Assembly (NCBI GenBank): GCA_910586045.1
Contig: CAJUIH010000088.1
Span: 1 to 15,850, forward strand
Source: an uncultured Eubacterium sp.
GTDB lineage: Bacteria > Bacillota > Clostridia > Lachnospirales > Lachnospiraceae
Direction of reading: 5' to 3'
Length of the DNA: 15,850 bases
In this document: positions 15,029-15,850 of the stretch, one piece after another
Position numbering within the stretch: the stretch's first letter is position 1
Layout of the letters: each line of letters begins with the position of its first letter
Translations under genes and position numbers: made by a program
Notes under the pieces: model-generated
The model's input: only the letters and a program-made list of their open reading frames with translations
What the model was told of the DNA's origin: nothing
Database searches by the model: none

Positions 15029-15709
15029 ATGAAATATACAGCGGTAATTCTGGCGGCCGGCAGGGGGAGCCGTATGGAAAGCAAGGTGCAAAAGCAGTTT
15101 TTGGAATTGGATGGATATCCCCTGATTTATTATGCGCTGTATACATTTCAGCAAAGCTGCGTGGATGACATTGTGCTTGTAACAGGGCAGGATGCGCTTT
15201 CATACTGCCGTACACAAATTGTGGAAAAATATCAGTTTCATAAAGTAAGCCAGATTGTATCCGGCGGCAGCGAGCGGTATCTATCGGTTTATAACGGGCT
15301 TTGCGCGGCAAAGAATACGGATATCGTATTGATCCATGACGGGGCCAGGCCGTTTGTAACGCAGGAAGTGATTGAACGCACAATACGGGCAGCGGAACAA
15401 TACGGGTCCGGGATTGCGGCTGTGCCGGCAAAAGATACGGTCAAGCTTGCGGATGCGGACGGTTTTGTGGTACAGACACCGGCACGGGAAAGTGTCTGGA
15501 TGATGCAGACGCCGCAAACGTTTCGCTATGACCAGATTATGTCAGCTTATGAAACAGTTCTGCATAAGAAGACGGATCATATTACTGACGATGCAATGGT
15601 GATGGAACAGACCCTGCGCAAACCGGTAAAGCTTGTTTTAGGCAGCTACCGCAACCTGAAGATAACAACGCCGGAAGATATGGAAATAGCTGCCGCGTTT
15701 TTGCGGTAA
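15029..15709 (+). CDS. ispD: 2-C-methyl-D-erythritol 4-phosphate cytidylyltransferase
   Basis: IspD joins MEP and CTP to CDP-methylerythritol in the non-mevalonate isoprenoid pathway. The 226-residue protein shows AAGRGSRM at 9-16, QKQFLEL with Lys22, SGGSERYLSV (78-87), HDGARPF (103-109) with Asp104, TPQTF (161-165) and NLKITTPEDMEIA (209-221) with Lys211, all family residues. I start at ATG 15029, which gives the standard N-terminus MKYTAVILAAG; an ATG 18 bases upstream has a ribosome site too close. The gap to tsaD is 36 bases. The stop TAA is also the start of the first copy of a 30-base repeat. Confidence 0.95.
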   Translation: MKYTAVILAAGRGSRMESKVQKQFLELDGYPLIYYALYTFQQSCVDDIVLVTGQDALSYCRTQIVEKYQFHKVSQIVSGGSERYLSVYNGLCAAKNTDIVLIHDGARPFVTQEVIERTIRAAEQYGSGIAAVPAKDTVKLADADGFVVQTPARESVWMMQTPQTFRYDQIMSAYETVLHKKTDHITDDAMVMEQTLRKPVKLVLGSYRNLKITTPEDMEIAAAFLR

Positions 15710-15765
15710 CCGTTCAGACCAGGGGTCACATTTTTGTAACCGTTCAGATAGGGTGTTACATTTTG
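15706..15765 (+). repeat. Two tandem copies of a 30-base repeat
   Basis: Units 15706-15735 and 15736-15765 each start with GTAACCGTTCAGA (13 bases identical) and are 24/30 identical overall; both carry a central G-rich stretch and the end ACATTTT. The first unit contains the ispD stop TAA. The second unit forms the outer left arm of the palindrome that follows. Confidence 0.85.
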
Positions 15766-15850
15766 GCTGCGGGGACGCTGGATGAGGGACGCTACAAAGC
15801 CGGGCAAACCGTCTCTCCCAGCGTCCGGCCAGCCAAAATGTAACACCTAT
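15748..15850. repeat. Large imperfect palindrome, possible MITE/REP-like element, cut by the window edge
   Basis: An 18-bp perfect arm GGTGTTACATTTTGGCTG (15752-15769) pairs with 15830-15847. A three-by-three internal loop follows, then a 9-bp arm GGACGCTGG (15773-15781) with 15818-15826, then a further 7 bp (15784-15790 with 15811-15817, one G-T pair). Outside the 18-bp arm, ATA (15748-15750) also pairs with TAT (15848-15850) across one extra G. The loop is about 20 bases. No protein gene is inside. It could act as a transcription barrier after ispD or be a short non-autonomous mobile repeat. Confidence 0.8.

Noticed and set aside
15646..15846. Minus-strand frame whose translation repeats NVTPxLNGY
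   Set aside because: The periodic peptide is just the 30-base DNA repeat read in frame (30 is divisible by three). It overlaps ispD and the palindrome and has no ribosome site.

Overview
The window reads as a chromosomal housekeeping segment of a Gram-positive Clostridia bacterium, most likely a member of the Lachnospiraceae. This rests on the gene content (a CdaR/PucR-type regulator next to ftsEX, a TsaB-RimI fusion, a YYYY-motif membrane-anchored small protein), the strong AGGAGG-type ribosome binding sites, the moderate GC content and the sigma-A-like promoters. It is densely coding: no gap longer than about 150 bases lacks a gene. There is no rRNA, tRNA, CRISPR array, prophage or transposase.

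Layout. (1) 4-3993, plus strand: a CdaR/PucR-type regulator, ftsE and ftsX (11-base overlap) and a membrane-anchored S41 protease with a PDZ domain; this is a cell-division/envelope block. (2) 4103-6454, plus strand: prfB (release factor 2), which is intact only through a +1 programmed frameshift at codon 26, and hom (homoserine dehydrogenase). A strong bidirectional terminator at 6490-6534 closes this block. (3) 6565-9307, minus strand: tex, with its own near-consensus promoter, and upstream of it a DUF2752 membrane protein. (4) 9390-15709, plus strand: a long set of genes starting from an extended -10 promoter. It encodes a small HExxH protein with two CxxC pairs, a YcxB-like membrane protein, tsaE, a tsaB-rimI fusion, a small four-Cys protein, rnz (RNase Z), a membrane-anchored unknown, tsaD (TTG start) and ispD. 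(5) 15706-15850: a 30-base tandem repeat that begins at the ispD stop codon and runs into a large inverted repeat of about 100 bases that reaches the window edge.

How the genes fit together. TsaE, TsaB and TsaD are three of the four proteins that make t6A37 on ANN-decoding tRNAs (TsaC is not here). RNase Z matures tRNA 3' ends, and RimI acetylates ribosomal protein S18 or related substrates, so region 4 is largely tRNA maturation and translation. FtsE/FtsX form the division ABC complex that normally activates peptidoglycan hydrolases. No M23-type partner (EnvC/PcsB/CwlO) is present; an S41 protease follows instead.

I did not find a clear defence or mobile system. The parts most worth a second look are the repeat/palindrome element at the right edge, the HExxH double-CxxC protein, the RimI domain with a changed CoA-loop glycine, and several uncharacterised small proteins embedded in the tRNA-modification operon.
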